Shown here in pieces: positions 1 to 8,749 of a stretch of 64,000 nucleotides of DNA. The translations under genes were made by a program, and so were the position numbers. Numbering within the stretch: position 1 is the first letter of the stretch; every line of letters starts with the position of its first letter. The stretch lies in NCBI RefSeq assembly GCF_014279895.1, contig NZ_CP047954.1:124001-188000 (forward strand). The letters run 5' to 3'. The notes beneath the pieces were generated by a model. The model searched no databases and had not been told where the DNA came from. It worked only from the letters and a program-made list of their open reading frames with translations. The stretch comes from Synechococcus sp. M16.1. Its GTDB lineage: Bacteria > Cyanobacteriota > Cyanobacteriia > PCC-6307 > Cyanobiaceae.

Positions 1-552
1 TGCCGTCTGCCGCCGCTTGCGGGCTGAACCTGCGTGCCGATCATTTTCCTCTCCGCGGTTGAAGCGATCTCGGAGCGGGTGGCTGGCCTGGATCTGGGTG
101 CCGACGACTACCTGCCCAAGCCCTTCAGCCCCAAGGAACTCGAGGCACGCATTGCCACGATTCTGCGCCGGGTGGGCCGGGGCAATGCGGTTGTTGAAAG
201 CCGCGAACTGCCCACAGGACAGGGTGTTTTGCGTTTGGGCGATTTGGTGGTGGACACCAACCGACGCCAGGTCACCCGTGGATCGGAGCGCATCAACCTC
301 ACTTATACGGAGTTCAGCCTGCTGGAGTTGCTGTTCCGCGATCCCGGCCATGTGGTGCCACGGGCTGAAATCCTCGAGCAGCTCTGGGGTTATCCCCCTC
401 GCCGTGCAGCCGATCTGCGCGTGGTGGATGTCTACGTGGCGCGTTTGCGAGGAAAACTGGAGCCTGACCCTCGCAATCCCGAGCTGATCCTCACGGTGCG
501 CGGCATTGGTTACGCCTCCCAGCGCATGGGCGAAGCCTCCGCTGCCGGTTGA
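1..552 (+). CDS. OmpR/PhoB-family response regulator, RpaB-like; 5' partial with apparent frameshift
   Basis: This is the C-terminal part of a DNA-binding two-component response regulator. The end of a receiver domain is visible (ADDYLPKPFSPKELEAR, with the conserved Lys before PF), followed by a winged-helix output domain (FSLLELL, EILEQLWGY, RVVDVYVARLRGKL, and a C-terminal NPELILTVRGIGY). These strings resemble cyanobacterial RpaB/Ycf27, which controls high-light and photosystem genes; a paralogue is possible. Bases 2-28 encode AVCRRLRAE in one frame, while the family sequence resumes as VPIIFLSA from base 34 in another frame. Five bases lie where six are expected, so one base appears to be missing. 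The open frame with the winged helix runs from a GTG at base 34. The gene is followed by lysS on the same strand after 44 bases. Confidence 0.8.
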
Positions 553-596
553 CCAACCCGCGGGCGGGCAGGATGGCGCCCGACTGACCTGCTGCT

Positions 597-2105
597 GTGT
601 CTGAGCTACGCGACACCCGTCTGGAAAAAGCCAAGACCTTGGAAGAGCTGGGGCAGGGCCCCTATGCCCTCACCTTCAGTCCCAGCCATCGCATGGCTGA
701 GCTGCAGGAGACCCATGCCGATCTGCCCAAGGGGGAAGAGCGGGACGTCAGCGTTTCCGTGGCGGGACGGGTGATGACCCGCCGGGTGATGGGAAAGCTG
801 GCCTTTTTCACCCTGGCGGATGAGACGGGCTCCATTCAGCTGTTCCTGGAGAAGGCGGGTCTCGAGGCCCAGCAGGAGGGCTGGTTCAAACAGATCACCA
901 CGCTGGTGGACAGTGGCGACTGGCTTGGGGTGAGCGGCACCCTGCGTCGCACCGACCGTGGCGAGCTGTCGGTGAAAGTGAGCGATTGGCGCATGCTCAC
1001 CAAGGCGCTGCAGCCCCTTCCCGACAAGTGGCATGGTCTGGCCGACGTGGAGAAGCGCTACCGCCAGCGCTATCTGGATCTGGTGGTCTCCCCCGACAGC
1101 CGTGAGACCTTTCGTCGCCGCGCTCGCCTGGTGAGCGGCATTCGCCGCTGGCTCGATCAGCGTGATTTTCTCGAGATCGAGACCCCCGTGCTGCAGAGCG
1201 AACCCGGTGGTGCAGATGCTCGGCCGTTCGAGACCCACCACAACGCTCTCGACCTGCCCCTCACCCTGCGGATTGCGACGGAACTGCACCTGAAGCGCCT
1301 GGTGGTGGGTGGCTTTGAGCGGGTGTATGAGCTTGGCCGGATCTTCCGAAATGAAGGGGTCAGCACCCGCCACAACCCCGAGTTCACCTCGGTGGAGATT
1401 TATCAGGCCTACAGCGATTACCTCGGGATGATGGAGCTCACCGAGCAGATGGTCAGCGCGGTGTGCCAGGAGGTCTGCGGAATGACCACCATCACCTATC
1501 AGGGCACCGAGATCGATCTGGCTCCGCCGTGGCGGCGCGCCACCATGCATGAGCTTGTGCAGGACGCGACGGGGCTTGATTTCAACAGCTTCAGCAGCCG
1601 CGAGGAGGCGGCTGCGGCGATGACCGCCAAGTGCATGCATGCGCCTGAGCTGGCGGACTCGGTGGGCCGTCTGCTCAACGAAGCCTTTGAGCAAGCGGTG
1701 GAGACAACCCTGATTCAGCCCACCTTTGTTACCGATTACCCGGTGGAGATTTCGCCCCTGGCCCGGCCCCATCGGAGCAAGCCCGGCTTGGTGGAACGCT
1801 TTGAGTTGTTCATCGTCGGCCGTGAGCACGCCAATGCCTTCAGTGAGCTCACCGATCCCGTGGATCAACGCCAGCGCCTTGAGGCTCAGCAGGCGCGCAA
1901 GGCGGCGGGTGATTTGGAGGCCCAGGGGTTGGACGAGGATTTCGTCACGGCCCTGGAGGTGGGCATGCCCCCCACCGGAGGTCTGGGGATCGGCATCGAC
2001 CGGCTGGTGATGCTGCTCACCGACAGCCCTTCGATTCGGGACGTGATCGCCTTCCCGCTGCTGCGGCCGGAGTCTCGCAAGGGAGAACCACCCTCAGTGG
2101 AATAA
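597..2105 (+). CDS. lysS: Lysyl-tRNA synthetase, class II
   Basis: LysRS charges tRNA-Lys with lysine using ATP in the cytoplasm. The 502-residue product has the usual bacterial length. An N-terminal OB-fold anticodon-binding domain occupies about residues 50-155 ([19 protein letters not shown]). The class II catalytic core follows, with motif 2 near [20 protein letters not shown] and motif 3 at [12 protein letters not shown] near the C-terminus. The chosen start is GTG at 597; the frame has no better upstream start. The C-terminal tail after motif 3 is short. A small conserved hypothetical gene follows 27 bases downstream on the same strand. Confidence 0.97.
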   Translation: MSELRDTRLEKAKTLEELGQGPYALTFSPSHRMAELQETHADLPKGEERDVSVSVAGRVMTRRVMGKLAFFTLADETGSIQLFLEKAGLEAQQEGWFKQITTLVDSGDWLGVSGTLRRTDRGELSVKVSDWRMLTKALQPLPDKWHGLADVEKRYRQRYLDLVVSPDSRETFRRRARLVSGIRRWLDQRDFLEIETPVLQSEPGGADARPFETHHNALDLPLTLRIATELHLKRLVVGGFERVYELGRIFRNEGVSTRHNPEFTSVEIYQAYSDYLGMMELTEQMVSAVCQEVCGMTTITYQGTEIDLAPPWRRATMHELVQDATGLDFNSFSSREEAAAAMTAKCMHAPELADSVGRLLNEAFEQAVETTLIQPTFVTDYPVEISPLARPHRSKPGLVERFELFIVGREHANAFSELTDPVDQRQRLEAQQARKAAGDLEAQGLDEDFVTALEVGMPPTGGLGIGIDRLVMLLTDSPSIRDVIAFPLLRPESRKGEPPSVE

Positions 2106-2132
2106 TGGGAGGAGTGGCATGGTCCTATCCCC

Positions 2133-2396
2133 ATGAGTGGAGAACGCGTCGGATTTCGCTTCAAGCACGCTGATGCCGTGGTCAAGCGGAATCCCCAGGG
2201 CCGTTCCCGCCGGGGATGGGTGATGGAGCCGGTGGAGCAGACCACCAGCCGTGGCACCAAGATGCCTGCTTACCGCATCCGCTGGCGCGACAGTGAGCGC
2301 CCGGAAATCGTGCTGCAGCACATGCTGATCGCCGATCCGGATCCCACACCTCCGCCCGAGGGTGTGAGCCTCGAGCCCCCTGCTCCCAAGGCCTGA
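2133..2396 (+). CDS. Small conserved hypothetical protein, 87 aa
   Basis: The product is a small soluble protein, basic in its first half and ending in a proline-rich acidic tail (PDPTPPPEG). I see a GxRFKHADAVVK segment and a basic RSRRGWV patch that could form a small beta-barrel (SH3-like) fold, but I recognise no catalytic motif and assign no function. It follows lysS on the same strand after 27 bases and ends one base before the convergent coiled-coil gene, so its 3' end is fixed by tight packing. An ATG at 2119 lies in another frame and does not compete. Confidence 0.75.
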   Translation: MSGERVGFRFKHADAVVKRNPQGRSRRGWVMEPVEQTTSRGTKMPAYRIRWRDSERPEIVLQHMLIADPDPTPPPEGVSLEPPAPKA

Positions 2397-2397
2397 T

Positions 2398-2877
2398 CTA
2401 ACTCAGCCCAGCGTTACGGCGCAGCTGCTCAAGCTCCTGTTCCGCTTCAAACAACGCCCAGTCCTTCTCCAGTGTTGAGGGGCTGGGCGTTTGCTTTTGC
2501 TGTTGAAGCTCCTGCAATTGCCGCTCCACCTCGTTGAAGCGGCGTCCCAGATCCTCTAGGTCAGCCCAGAGGGCGCGGCCCTGGTTCATCAGGCTGGTGA
2601 GATGTTGTTCGGCGCGTCCGGCCAGATCGGCTGCGCCGGCTGCCCTGGCCCGCTCCACCCGACTGCGCCAGGCCCGCACGTCCTCGGCCAGCCTCAGCAG
2701 CTGCTGGCGTTGCTGCTTCGCCTCGCCCTGCAGTTGCTGGCGTTGCCGTTGCAGGGCTGCGGCCCGATCCTTCAGGTGCTGTTCGCTGAACAGGTGCTCC
2801 TGAACGGGGTTGTTGCGCAGAAAGGCGGAGAGCCGGGCATCCAGCTCCCGCTCCAGCTGCTCTAGCCAGCTGCTCAT
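2398..2877 (-). CDS. Coiled-coil protein, 159 aa, possibly the picocyanobacterial 'hercynine metabolism' family
   Basis: The protein is almost entirely predicted helix and coiled coil, rich in Gln, Arg, Leu and Glu (RQRQQLQGEAKQQRQQLLRL, QRQLQELQQQKQ). It has no signal peptide or membrane segment. From memory, proteins of this kind in Synechococcus/Prochlorococcus are sometimes annotated as hercynine metabolism proteins because of genome co-occurrence. I cannot confirm that here, and no hercynine or ergothioneine enzyme lies in this window. Its ATG overlaps the stop of the upstream 77-aa gene by four bases, so the two are very probably translated from one message. Confidence 0.7.
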   Translation of the reverse strand: MSSWLEQLERELDARLSAFLRNNPVQEHLFSEQHLKDRAAALQRQRQQLQGEAKQQRQQLLRLAEDVRAWRSRVERARAAGAADLAGRAEQHLTSLMNQGRALWADLEDLGRRFNEVERQLQELQQQKQTPSPSTLEKDWALFEAEQELEQLRRNAGLS

Positions 2878-3107
2878 GCTTCGCCTGGGGTGGTGATCAC
2901 CGGTTTTTCGATCTCTTTCTCCAGGGGCTCGATTGCGGCGGTTTTGGAGTTGAGGATCATCTGGGTGAGTTGCGCTGCTTTCACTTCTCCCACTTCACCT
3001 TCCAGTTCCCCCAGGCGATCAAAGGCCGCCATGTAGACGGCTTCCAGGTCTTGGATCAGCTGCTCACGCTGCCGTTTGATCGCCTGACGCCGTTCGTCTG
3101 ATTTCAT
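2874..3107 (-). CDS. Small helical protein, 77 aa, possibly 'hercynine metabolism small protein'
   Basis: This short charged helical protein begins MKSDERRQAIKRQREQL and ends in an EKPVITTPGEA tail. It is the promoter-proximal gene of a two-gene minus-strand unit, and its stop overlaps the start of the 159-aa coiled-coil gene. Such translational coupling of two small helical proteins suggests they act together. The family name is recalled from annotation habits in picocyanobacteria and is tentative; the sequence itself shows no active site. The upstream region (3108-3278) is shared with a divergent gene. Confidence 0.68.
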   Translation of the reverse strand: MKSDERRQAIKRQREQLIQDLEAVYMAAFDRLGELEGEVGEVKAAQLTQMILNSKTAAIEPLEKEIEKPVITTPGEA

Positions 3108-3278
3108 GCCGTCAGAGCTCCTGGGCGCAATCTCTGCGCTCAGTTTGCCGGCAAAAGCAGATGCAGAGCGACCTGATGGTGTGGATCGGTCCAGCGGCGT
3201 TGGATCCGCCAGCCCTTTGCGGACCCTAGGGGGTGCAGCAAACCATCGGTACCATCAGCCTTCCATTTATTTGCGCTC
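3108..3278. promoter_or_regulatory. Divergent intergenic region with nested inverted repeats
   Basis: This 171-base spacer separates two divergent genes and should hold both promoters. On the plus-strand side, a nested set of complementary segments can be read by eye: GATGGT (3175-3180) with ACCATC (3242-3247), enclosing GGTCC (3188-3192) with GGACC (3221-3225), enclosing GGCG/CGCC arms around 3196-3210. It could fold as a leader hairpin ending about 25-30 bases before the GTG at 3279. No confident -10/-35 pair was picked out. Confidence 0.35.
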
Positions 3279-4196
3279 GTGCCTGAGCCCACAACGTCAC
3301 TGCGAACAAGCCGTGCGGAAGCTCGCGTGCAGGGAGCGGAGGGTCGTCTCTGGCCCGTGGTGATCGCTCTGGGGCTTTTGGCGCTGGTGGGCTCCGCCAT
3401 TGGATGGTTCCTGCTTCCCCGCAGTTCACCTGTCGATACTGCGCCTGATCGTGAGGTTCAGCAGCCTGCCGTCAGCCTGCCGTCGGCGGAGCTGGATCAA
3501 CGCCAGCAATTGCTCAGCCGGCTGCGGGCGCTTCAAGTGGATCGCGGCTGGTTTGTCGAACTTGTGGATGCCAGCCAGCTCAGCACGGAGCCGCAGCAGG
3601 ATGCGCCGTACCGAAGGGTCTGGACCGAGCTGGCCGAGCAATGGCTGGCTCGGATTGCTTTGCTGCCGCCGGCGATTCGGGACCAGTTGGGCCGTCTGAA
3701 GGCAGCGGATTGGCAGCAGCAGCGTGAGGCACTGCTGAAACAGGGCGTTCATCCGCGGGTCATGGAGCATCTGGTGAGTGCTGGAGCCCAGGATCTGCTG
3801 CCGCTCGCCATGCGTGGCCGGAAACCCGCCAACCCCTTTCTTCAGCTCTGGATTGCAGCGGCGATTCAGAGCCTTGATGACGTTGAGATCATGCGTCTCA
3901 AAGCGCGCCCGCTCGAACACGCCATCACGTCGTTGCCTATCCCTGCCGGTGGCGCGCGTTTGGTGCTGGTGGAGGCTTCAGCAGGTGATGCCGTGGTCCT
4001 GGGCATCAACGGCACACCGCTGATGCAGATGATGGTTTTCGGCGTCAATGGGCAGGTGGAGGAGGAGCGTGGTCCGCTGCGGGTGACTCGGATTGCTCCG
4101 CAAGCGGGCTCGCCGCTGCAGGTGCTGGTCACCAACGACGGGGTCTCTTCGAGTCTGTTCTCCCTGTCCTGTCGGGCGAATCCGCTTGATCAATAG
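3279..4196 (+). CDS. Membrane-anchored protein of unknown function, 305 aa
   Basis: The protein has a basic cytoplasmic N-terminus, a single transmembrane helix at about residues 25-46 ([20 protein letters not shown]), a Pro/Asp linker, and a mostly helical then beta-rich domain of about 230 residues. That suggests an inner-membrane anchor with a periplasmic or lumenal domain. I recognise no family motif. The start is a GTG at 3279 preceded by the 171-base divergent spacer. The gene is convergent with smpB and their ends overlap by seven bases. Confidence 0.75.
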   Translation: MPEPTTSLRTSRAEARVQGAEGRLWPVVIALGLLALVGSAIGWFLLPRSSPVDTAPDREVQQPAVSLPSAELDQRQQLLSRLRALQVDRGWFVELVDASQLSTEPQQDAPYRRVWTELAEQWLARIALLPPAIRDQLGRLKAADWQQQREALLKQGVHPRVMEHLVSAGAQDLLPLAMRGRKPANPFLQLWIAAAIQSLDDVEIMRLKARPLEHAITSLPIPAGGARLVLVEASAGDAVVLGINGTPLMQMMVFGVNGQVEEERGPLRVTRIAPQAGSPLQVLVTNDGVSSSLFSLSCRANPLDQ

Positions 4197-4690
4197 CGCT
4201 CCATCGCTGCTTTCACGTCCTTCTTGGATTGCTTTTCCTTTTCGGCGGCGCGCTTGTCGTGCAACTTGCGCCCTTTGCCCAGCCCGATGGTGAGCTTGAT
4301 CCAGGACCCCTTGAGGTGAATGTTGAGGGGGATCAGCGTCAGGCCTTTCTGATCCACCAAACCACGCAGCTTGTCGATCTCCCGGCGATGGGCCAGCAGT
4401 TTGCGGGTGCGCAGTGGGTCGTGGTTGAAGTAACTGCCGGCGTGGGTGTGGGGTGAGATATGCACGTTGTGCAACTGCAGCTCTCCATTGCGGATCAGGC
4501 AGAAGCCATCGCGCAGGTTGGCCTTGCCGTTGCGGATCGACTTCACCTCGGTGCCCACCAGCTCGATGCCGGTTTCGAGGGTTTCCAGAATTTCGTACTG
4601 ATGCCGTGCCTGCCGGTTGTCCGCCAGCATCCGATTGGCGGCGGCCCGTGCCGCGGCTGCGGCTGCTTTTTTCGCTCCTCCCTTGGCCAT
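4190..4690 (-). CDS. smpB: SsrA-binding protein SmpB
   Basis: SmpB binds tmRNA and is needed for trans-translation rescue of stalled ribosomes. The 166-residue product shows the family core: [21 protein letters not shown], then [11 protein letters not shown], and an [16 protein letters not shown] segment, with a lysine-rich C-terminal tail ([15 protein letters not shown]). The reading frame extends upstream to 4816, but that segment lacks family similarity and overlaps the divergent ruvB, so the ATG at 4690, starting MAKGGAKK, is preferred. An Ala-rich N-terminal extension is present. The start codons of smpB and ruvB lie 50 bases apart on opposite strands. Confidence 0.95.
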   Translation of the reverse strand: MAKGGAKKAAAAAARAAANRMLADNRQARHQYEILETLETGIELVGTEVKSIRNGKANLRDGFCLIRNGELQLHNVHISPHTHAGSYFNHDPLRTRKLLAHRREIDKLRGLVDQKGLTLIPLNIHLKGSWIKLTIGLGKGRKLHDKRAAEKEKQSKKDVKAAMERY

Positions 4691-4740
4691 GGCTGCGGCT
4701 GCGTCTTCCGACCCTATCCAGGTCTGGGTACCCTGCCCGC

Positions 4741-5787
4741 ATGGCGATTGTCTCTTCCAGCTCCGGTCGCAAGCCACCACGCCGCCCTGAAGCGCTAGTG
4801 GACCCTCAGCCGGCACCTGAAGAGGTGGTGAGTCGGCCGGAAGACAAGCTTCGGCCCCAGCGCCTGAACGACTACATCGGCCAGAGAGAGCTCAAGCAGG
4901 TGCTGGGCATTGCGGTGGAAGCGGCGCTTGGCCGCGGCGATGCCCTCGACCATGTGCTGCTCTATGGCCCGCCGGGTTTGGGCAAAACCACCATGGCCAT
5001 GGTGTTGGCCGAAGAGATGGGGGTGCAGTGCAAGGTCACCAGTGCACCGGCCTTGGAACGCCCGCGCGACATCGTTGGGTTGTTGGTCAACCTTCAGCCC
5101 CGTGATCTGCTGTTCATTGACGAGATTCATCGCCTGAGCCGGGTGGCGGAGGAGCTGCTCTATCCGGCGATGGAAGACCGGCGCCTCGATCTCACCGTGG
5201 GCAAGGGCAGCACAGCACGAACCCGTTCCCTCGACTTGCCGCCCTTCACCCTTGTGGGGGCCACCACCCGCGCCGGATCGCTGAGCTCCCCGCTGCGGGA
5301 CCGGTTCGGCCTGATCCAGCGGTTGGAGTTTTACGGCCAGGACGACCTGGAAGCGATCGTTGAGCGCACCGCCGGGTTGATCGGGGTCACCCTCACACCC
5401 CAGGCCCGCAGCAGCATTGCCGCCTCTTGCCGCGGTACGCCCAGGATTGCCAACCGCCTCCTGCGCCGGGTGCGTGATGTGGCCAGCGTGCGTGGCGGTC
5501 GTGGTGGAGCCATTGATCAGGCCCTGGTGGGAGAGGCCCTGAGCCTGCACCGCGTGGATCATCGGGGCCTCGATGCCAGCGATCGGCGTTTGCTGCAGCT
5601 GCTGATCGACCACCACGGTGGTGGCCCGGTGGGCCTGGAGACGCTGGCGGCGGCCCTTGGCGATGATCCCGTCACCCTGGAGACCGTGGTAGAGCCGTTT
5701 TTGTTGCAACAGGGGTTGCTGATGCGCACTCCCCGCGGCCGAATGGTCACGGATGCGGCCCGCAGTCATCTGGCCGAGGCTGCATGA
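4741..5787 (+). CDS. ruvB: Holliday junction branch-migration helicase RuvB
   Basis: RuvB is the hexameric AAA+ motor that, with RuvA, drives branch migration of Holliday junctions. The 348-residue product has Walker A ([13 protein letters not shown]), Walker B ([11 protein letters not shown]), sensor 1 ([20 protein letters not shown], including the arginine finger region) and a C-terminal winged helix ([17 protein letters not shown], then [14 protein letters not shown]). The chosen ATG at 4741 starts [11 protein letters not shown]. The open frame runs further upstream, but that part is antisense to smpB and lacks family sequence. Its TGA overlaps the ATG of the downstream TPR gene, which indicates an operon. 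Confidence 0.96.
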   Translation: MAIVSSSSGRKPPRRPEALVDPQPAPEEVVSRPEDKLRPQRLNDYIGQRELKQVLGIAVEAALGRGDALDHVLLYGPPGLGKTTMAMVLAEEMGVQCKVTSAPALERPRDIVGLLVNLQPRDLLFIDEIHRLSRVAEELLYPAMEDRRLDLTVGKGSTARTRSLDLPPFTLVGATTRAGSLSSPLRDRFGLIQRLEFYGQDDLEAIVERTAGLIGVTLTPQARSSIAASCRGTPRIANRLLRRVRDVASVRGGRGGAIDQALVGEALSLHRVDHRGLDASDRRLLQLLIDHHGGGPVGLETLAAALGDDPVTLETVVEPFLLQQGLLMRTPRGRMVTDAARSHLAEAA

Positions 5788-6548
5788 ATCGGTTTCTCGT
5801 CCTGTTGATGAGTCTGGTGCTGGCCCTGCCAGTGCAGGCCCTCGATCTGCAGGGGCTTTATGAGCAGGCGCTGACGGCAAGCCGTCAGGGGGATTTTGTG
5901 GAGGCGTTGCCCCTTTGGGACCGCTTCCTGGAGCAGGTTCCAGACGATGCAGCAGCGCTGAGCAACCGCGGCAATGTGCGTCTCGCTCTGGGTGATCCTT
6001 CCGGGGCCATCGACGATCAGAGCGCCTCGATTGTGCTGGCGCCGGAGGAAAGCGACCCGCATCTGAACCGGGGCACGGCGGAGGAAGCGCTTCAGGACTG
6101 GTCCGCGGCAGCGGACGACTATCTCTGGATTCTGGAGCGCGATCCGCAGGATGCCTCAGCCCTCTACAACCTGGCCAATGTGCGTGGCTCGCAAGGGGAC
6201 TGGCCTTTGGCGCGAGAGCTTTATGGCCAGGCTGCTCTTGCCCGCCCCGGCTTCGCCATGGCCCGCTCCAGCGAGGCGCTGGCGGCCTGGCAAGCAGGAG
6301 ATCTCGATTGGGCGGAGGCGGAATTGCGCAAACTGATCCGTCGCTATCCCTTGTTCGCCGACGCTCGGGCGGCCCTCAGCGGCCTGCTCTGGCGCGAAGG
6401 ATCCAGTGGTGAAGCCGAAAGCCACTGGGCCGCGGCGGCCGGCCTGGATCAGCGTTACCGCCAGGCCGATTGGCTGGAGCAGGTGCGCCGCTGGCCACCG
6501 CAGCCGACGGCGGATCTGATGGCGTTCCTTGCCTTGGAGGCGTCCTGA
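5784..6548 (+). CDS. Tetratricopeptide repeat protein with signal peptide
   Basis: The product starts with a typical Sec signal ([19 protein letters not shown], likely cleaved after QA), so it is probably exported to the periplasm or thylakoid lumen. Several TPR units follow, recognisable as [37 protein letters not shown] and [19 protein letters not shown], so it should act as a protein-protein interaction scaffold. The partner is unknown. Its ATG overlaps the ruvB stop (ATGA) and its stop lies just before the start of the M20 peptidase, so it sits inside a ruvB-TPR-M20 transcription unit. Confidence 0.88.
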   Translation: MNRFLVLLMSLVLALPVQALDLQGLYEQALTASRQGDFVEALPLWDRFLEQVPDDAAALSNRGNVRLALGDPSGAIDDQSASIVLAPEESDPHLNRGTAEEALQDWSAAADDYLWILERDPQDASALYNLANVRGSQGDWPLARELYGQAALARPGFAMARSSEALAAWQAGDLDWAEAELRKLIRRYPLFADARAALSGLLWREGSSGEAESHWAAAAGLDQRYRQADWLEQVRRWPPQPTADLMAFLALEAS

Positions 6549-6549
6549 G

Positions 6550-7731
6550 ATGACCCAAGCGGCGTCCCTGTCCGATCGACTCAGCCGTGAGCTGCCTGAG
6601 CTGCTGAAGCTGCGCCGGCATCTGCATGCCCACCCTGAGCTCAGCGGTGAGGAACATCAGACGGCTGCTCTGGTCGCCGGTGAACTGCGTCAGCTGGGTT
6701 GGCGGGTTCGTGAGGGAGTTGGCCGCACGGGCGTGATGGCCGAGTTGGGGCCTGATCACGGCCCCACGGTGGGTTTGCGGGTGGACATGGATGCTCTTCC
6801 GGTGGAGGAGCGCACCGGGCTGAGCTATGCCTCCACCCGCCAGGGTCTGATGCATGCCTGTGGCCACGACCTTCACACCTGCACGGGCCTTGGTGTCGCG
6901 CGCTTGCTGGCTCAGGAGCCCCACTTAGGGGCTCGAGTGCGGCTGCTGTTTCAACCTGCCGAAGAGTTGGCCCAGGGGGCGGTTTGGATGCGAGATGCGG
7001 GGGCGGTGGAAGGCCTTGATGCCTTGTACGGCGTTCACGTGGTGCCGAATCTGCCGGTGGGCACCGTGGGAATACGGCGGGGTTGTCTTACGGCGGCGGC
7101 CGGTGAGCTGGAAATCTTTGTTCAGGGTCAGGGTGGCCATGGCGCCCGTCCCCATCAGTCGGTGGATGCTGTTTGGCTGGCGGCTCGGGTGATCACAGAG
7201 CTTCAGCAGAGCATCACCCGCCGCTTGGATGCGTTGCAGCCGGTGGTGATCAGTTTCGGCAAGGTGGAGGGCGGCCGCGCTTTCAACGTGATTGCCGATC
7301 AGGTGCGCTTGCTGGGTACGGTGCGCTGTCTGGATCTGCAGCAGCACGCCCAGCTGCCGGCTTGGATCGATGAGACGGTGCAGGGGATCTGTGCCACTGG
7401 AGGAGGTACTGCAGTGGTGAATTACCGCTGCATAGCGCCACCGGTGCACAACGATCCGCGGCTCACGACCTTGCTCGAACGTTGTGCGGTGGAGTGTCTG
7501 GGGCGCGACAAGGTGCTGCCGGTGGAGCAGCCCTCCATGGGTGCGGAAGACTTTGCTGAGCTGCTTCGGGATGTGCCGGGAATGATGGTGCGGCTGGGCG
7601 TGGCCGGGCCCGAGGGGTGTGCGCCGCTGCACAACGGAGCGTTCGCACTGGAGGAAGACGCCCTCGGTGTTGGCATTGCGGTTCTCACGGCCACTGTGCT
7701 GGCGTGGATCACGGAGAACACCTCGGCATGA
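6550..7731 (+). CDS. M20-family metallo-amidohydrolase (N-acyl-amino acid hydrolase-like)
   Basis: The 393-residue protein belongs to the M20D peptidase/amidohydrolase family (hippurate hydrolase, IAA-amino acid hydrolase, aminoacylase). These enzymes cleave N-acyl or N-aryl amides using two metal ions. Visible family signatures are LRRHLHAHPELSGEE near the N-terminus, VDMDALPVEE, MHACGHDLHT, FQPAEE, the dimerisation-domain start GQGGHGARPHQS, and PSMGAEDF near the C-terminus. The true substrate cannot be told from sequence. The ATG at 6550 is preferred to a TTG seven codons upstream. The stop overlaps the ATG of the next small membrane gene. Confidence 0.9.
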   Translation: MTQAASLSDRLSRELPELLKLRRHLHAHPELSGEEHQTAALVAGELRQLGWRVREGVGRTGVMAELGPDHGPTVGLRVDMDALPVEERTGLSYASTRQGLMHACGHDLHTCTGLGVARLLAQEPHLGARVRLLFQPAEELAQGAVWMRDAGAVEGLDALYGVHVVPNLPVGTVGIRRGCLTAAAGELEIFVQGQGGHGARPHQSVDAVWLAARVITELQQSITRRLDALQPVVISFGKVEGGRAFNVIADQVRLLGTVRCLDLQQHAQLPAWIDETVQGICATGGGTAVVNYRCIAPPVHNDPRLTTLLERCAVECLGRDKVLPVEQPSMGAEDFAELLRDVPGMMVRLGVAGPEGCAPLHNGAFALEEDALGVGIAVLTATVLAWITENTSA

Positions 7732-7955
7732 ACCAACGTCGTGCGGTGATTTGGGTTTCCCTCGGGGCTCCTTTGCTTATCCTGCTCGCGTTGTTGGCTA
7801 CCAACCAGCGCCAAGGCAAGGACCGGGTGCAGGTGTTGCCCGCGATCTTGGTGGGTTCGGGTCTGATCATCAGCAGCGCTCTCGGTCGGCAGCGCCGCCG
7901 CGCCAGGCTGTTGGCCGATCTTCAACGGGCGCGCACCCCTGGCAGCAACCCATGA
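7728..7955 (+). CDS. Small two-helix membrane protein, 75 aa
   Basis: The product has two hydrophobic segments (VIWVSLGAPLLILLALLA and VLPAILVGSGLIISSALG) joined by a short charged loop, then a basic cytoplasmic-type tail rich in Arg. I recognise no family. Both ends overlap neighbours by ATGA-type four-base junctions: the M20 stop upstream and the HEAT-repeat start downstream. That supports the start and a coupled operon. Its role is unknown. Confidence 0.8.
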   Translation: MNQRRAVIWVSLGAPLLILLALLATNQRQGKDRVQVLPAILVGSGLIISSALGRQRRRARLLADLQRARTPGSNP

Positions 7956-8566
7956 ACGAGACCGATCCGCAACGCCCTGATCTCGAAGAGGTCCGCCAGG
8001 CCATTGCCAGTGGGGATCCGGTTCAGGCGATGCCGGCGATCACAAAGCTCCGCCATTGCTCGGATGCTGAGGCTGTGCCGTTGCTGGTGCTGGGCACGGA
8101 GCAGAAGCCCTTTCTGGTGCGTTCCTTGAGCTGCAGTGGATTGGGCTACAAGCGCACCGAACAGGGCTGGACTGTGCTGAGTGCGTTGATCACTGCCGAT
8201 GAAGACCCCAATGTGCGGGCCGAGGCAGCCAATGCTCTGGCCAGCTATGGAGTGGAGCGGGCCTGGCCTTTGTTGCGTTCGGCCTTTGAAGCTGATGCCG
8301 CCTGGCTGGTGCGCTGCAGCATTCTGTCCGCCTTGGCGGAACAACCCGACATTGATCTGGGTTGGTTGCTGGAGTTGGCAACTATGGCGATTGCCGATGC
8401 CGATGGCACTGTGCGGGTGAGTGGAGCTGAAATTCTCAGTCGGATTGTTCGGGAGGGGGGTACCGATTCCATCGCGGTGCAGGCCAGAGGCTTGTTGCAA
8501 TCTCTGCAGCAGGACAGCGATCACCGGGTGGTGGCTGCGGTGCTCAATGGTTTGCAGGTCAGCTGA
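7952..8566 (+). CDS. HEAT-repeat protein, 204 aa
   Basis: The protein consists of helical HEAT/Armadillo-like repeats (DPNVRAEAANALASYG, ADGTVRVSGAEILSRI, DHRVVAAVLNGLQ). In cyanobacteria such repeats occur in scaffold proteins and in the E/Z class of phycobilin lyases and NblB-like proteins. With about 200 residues and no recognisable lyase signature, I would call it a HEAT-repeat protein of unknown partner. The ATG at 7952 overlaps the stop of the preceding small membrane gene. It is the last gene of the ruvB-to-HEAT run and is followed by the thiC riboswitch region. Confidence 0.85.
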   Translation: MNETDPQRPDLEEVRQAIASGDPVQAMPAITKLRHCSDAEAVPLLVLGTEQKPFLVRSLSCSGLGYKRTEQGWTVLSALITADEDPNVRAEAANALASYGVERAWPLLRSAFEADAAWLVRCSILSALAEQPDIDLGWLLELATMAIADADGTVRVSGAEILSRIVREGGTDSIAVQARGLLQSLQQDSDHRVVAAVLNGLQVS

Positions 8567-8608
8567 ACGAGTCTTAGAGCAACGCTTGCTAGCGTTCAAA
8601 CATCACTA

Positions 8609-8693
8609 GGGGTGTCCGGGTTTTCTCATGAACCCAGACTGAGATCACACCCTCCGAACCTGATTCCGGGTCATGCCGGCGCAGGGAAGTGCT
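8609..8693 (+). ncRNA. TPP (thiamine pyrophosphate) riboswitch
   Basis: The leader of thiC carries the conserved thi-box elements in order: GGGGTG at 8609-8614, ACTGAGATCACACCC around 8638-8652, GAACCTGATTCCGGGTCATG starting near 8656, and CCGGCGCAGGGAAG around 8676-8689. The variable P3 stem (CCGGGTTTTCTCATGAACCC) is also present. TPP binding normally lowers expression of thiamine genes. The 56 bases between the aptamer and the ATG at 8750 should contain the expression platform; I do not see an obvious intrinsic terminator there, so control of translation start is more likely. Confidence 0.95.
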
Positions 8694-8749
8694 TGAGCGT
8701 GATCCACGGCCAAACGTCGACCCCTGGGCTATCCGTCGCACCTCAGATC

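Noticed and set aside
606-1868. 420-codon open frame on the minus strand opposite lysS
   Set aside because: Antisense shadow of a GC-rich, well-conserved gene; the translation is His/Leu-rich with no family motif.
4453-4740. Extended ruvB N-terminus of 96 codons
   Set aside because: It is antisense to smpB, Arg/Cys/Pro-rich, and unlike any RuvB N-terminus.
8612-8749. Extended thiC N-terminus from a GTG at 8612
   Set aside because: This segment is the TPP riboswitch aptamer; ThiC family similarity starts at the ATG at 8750.
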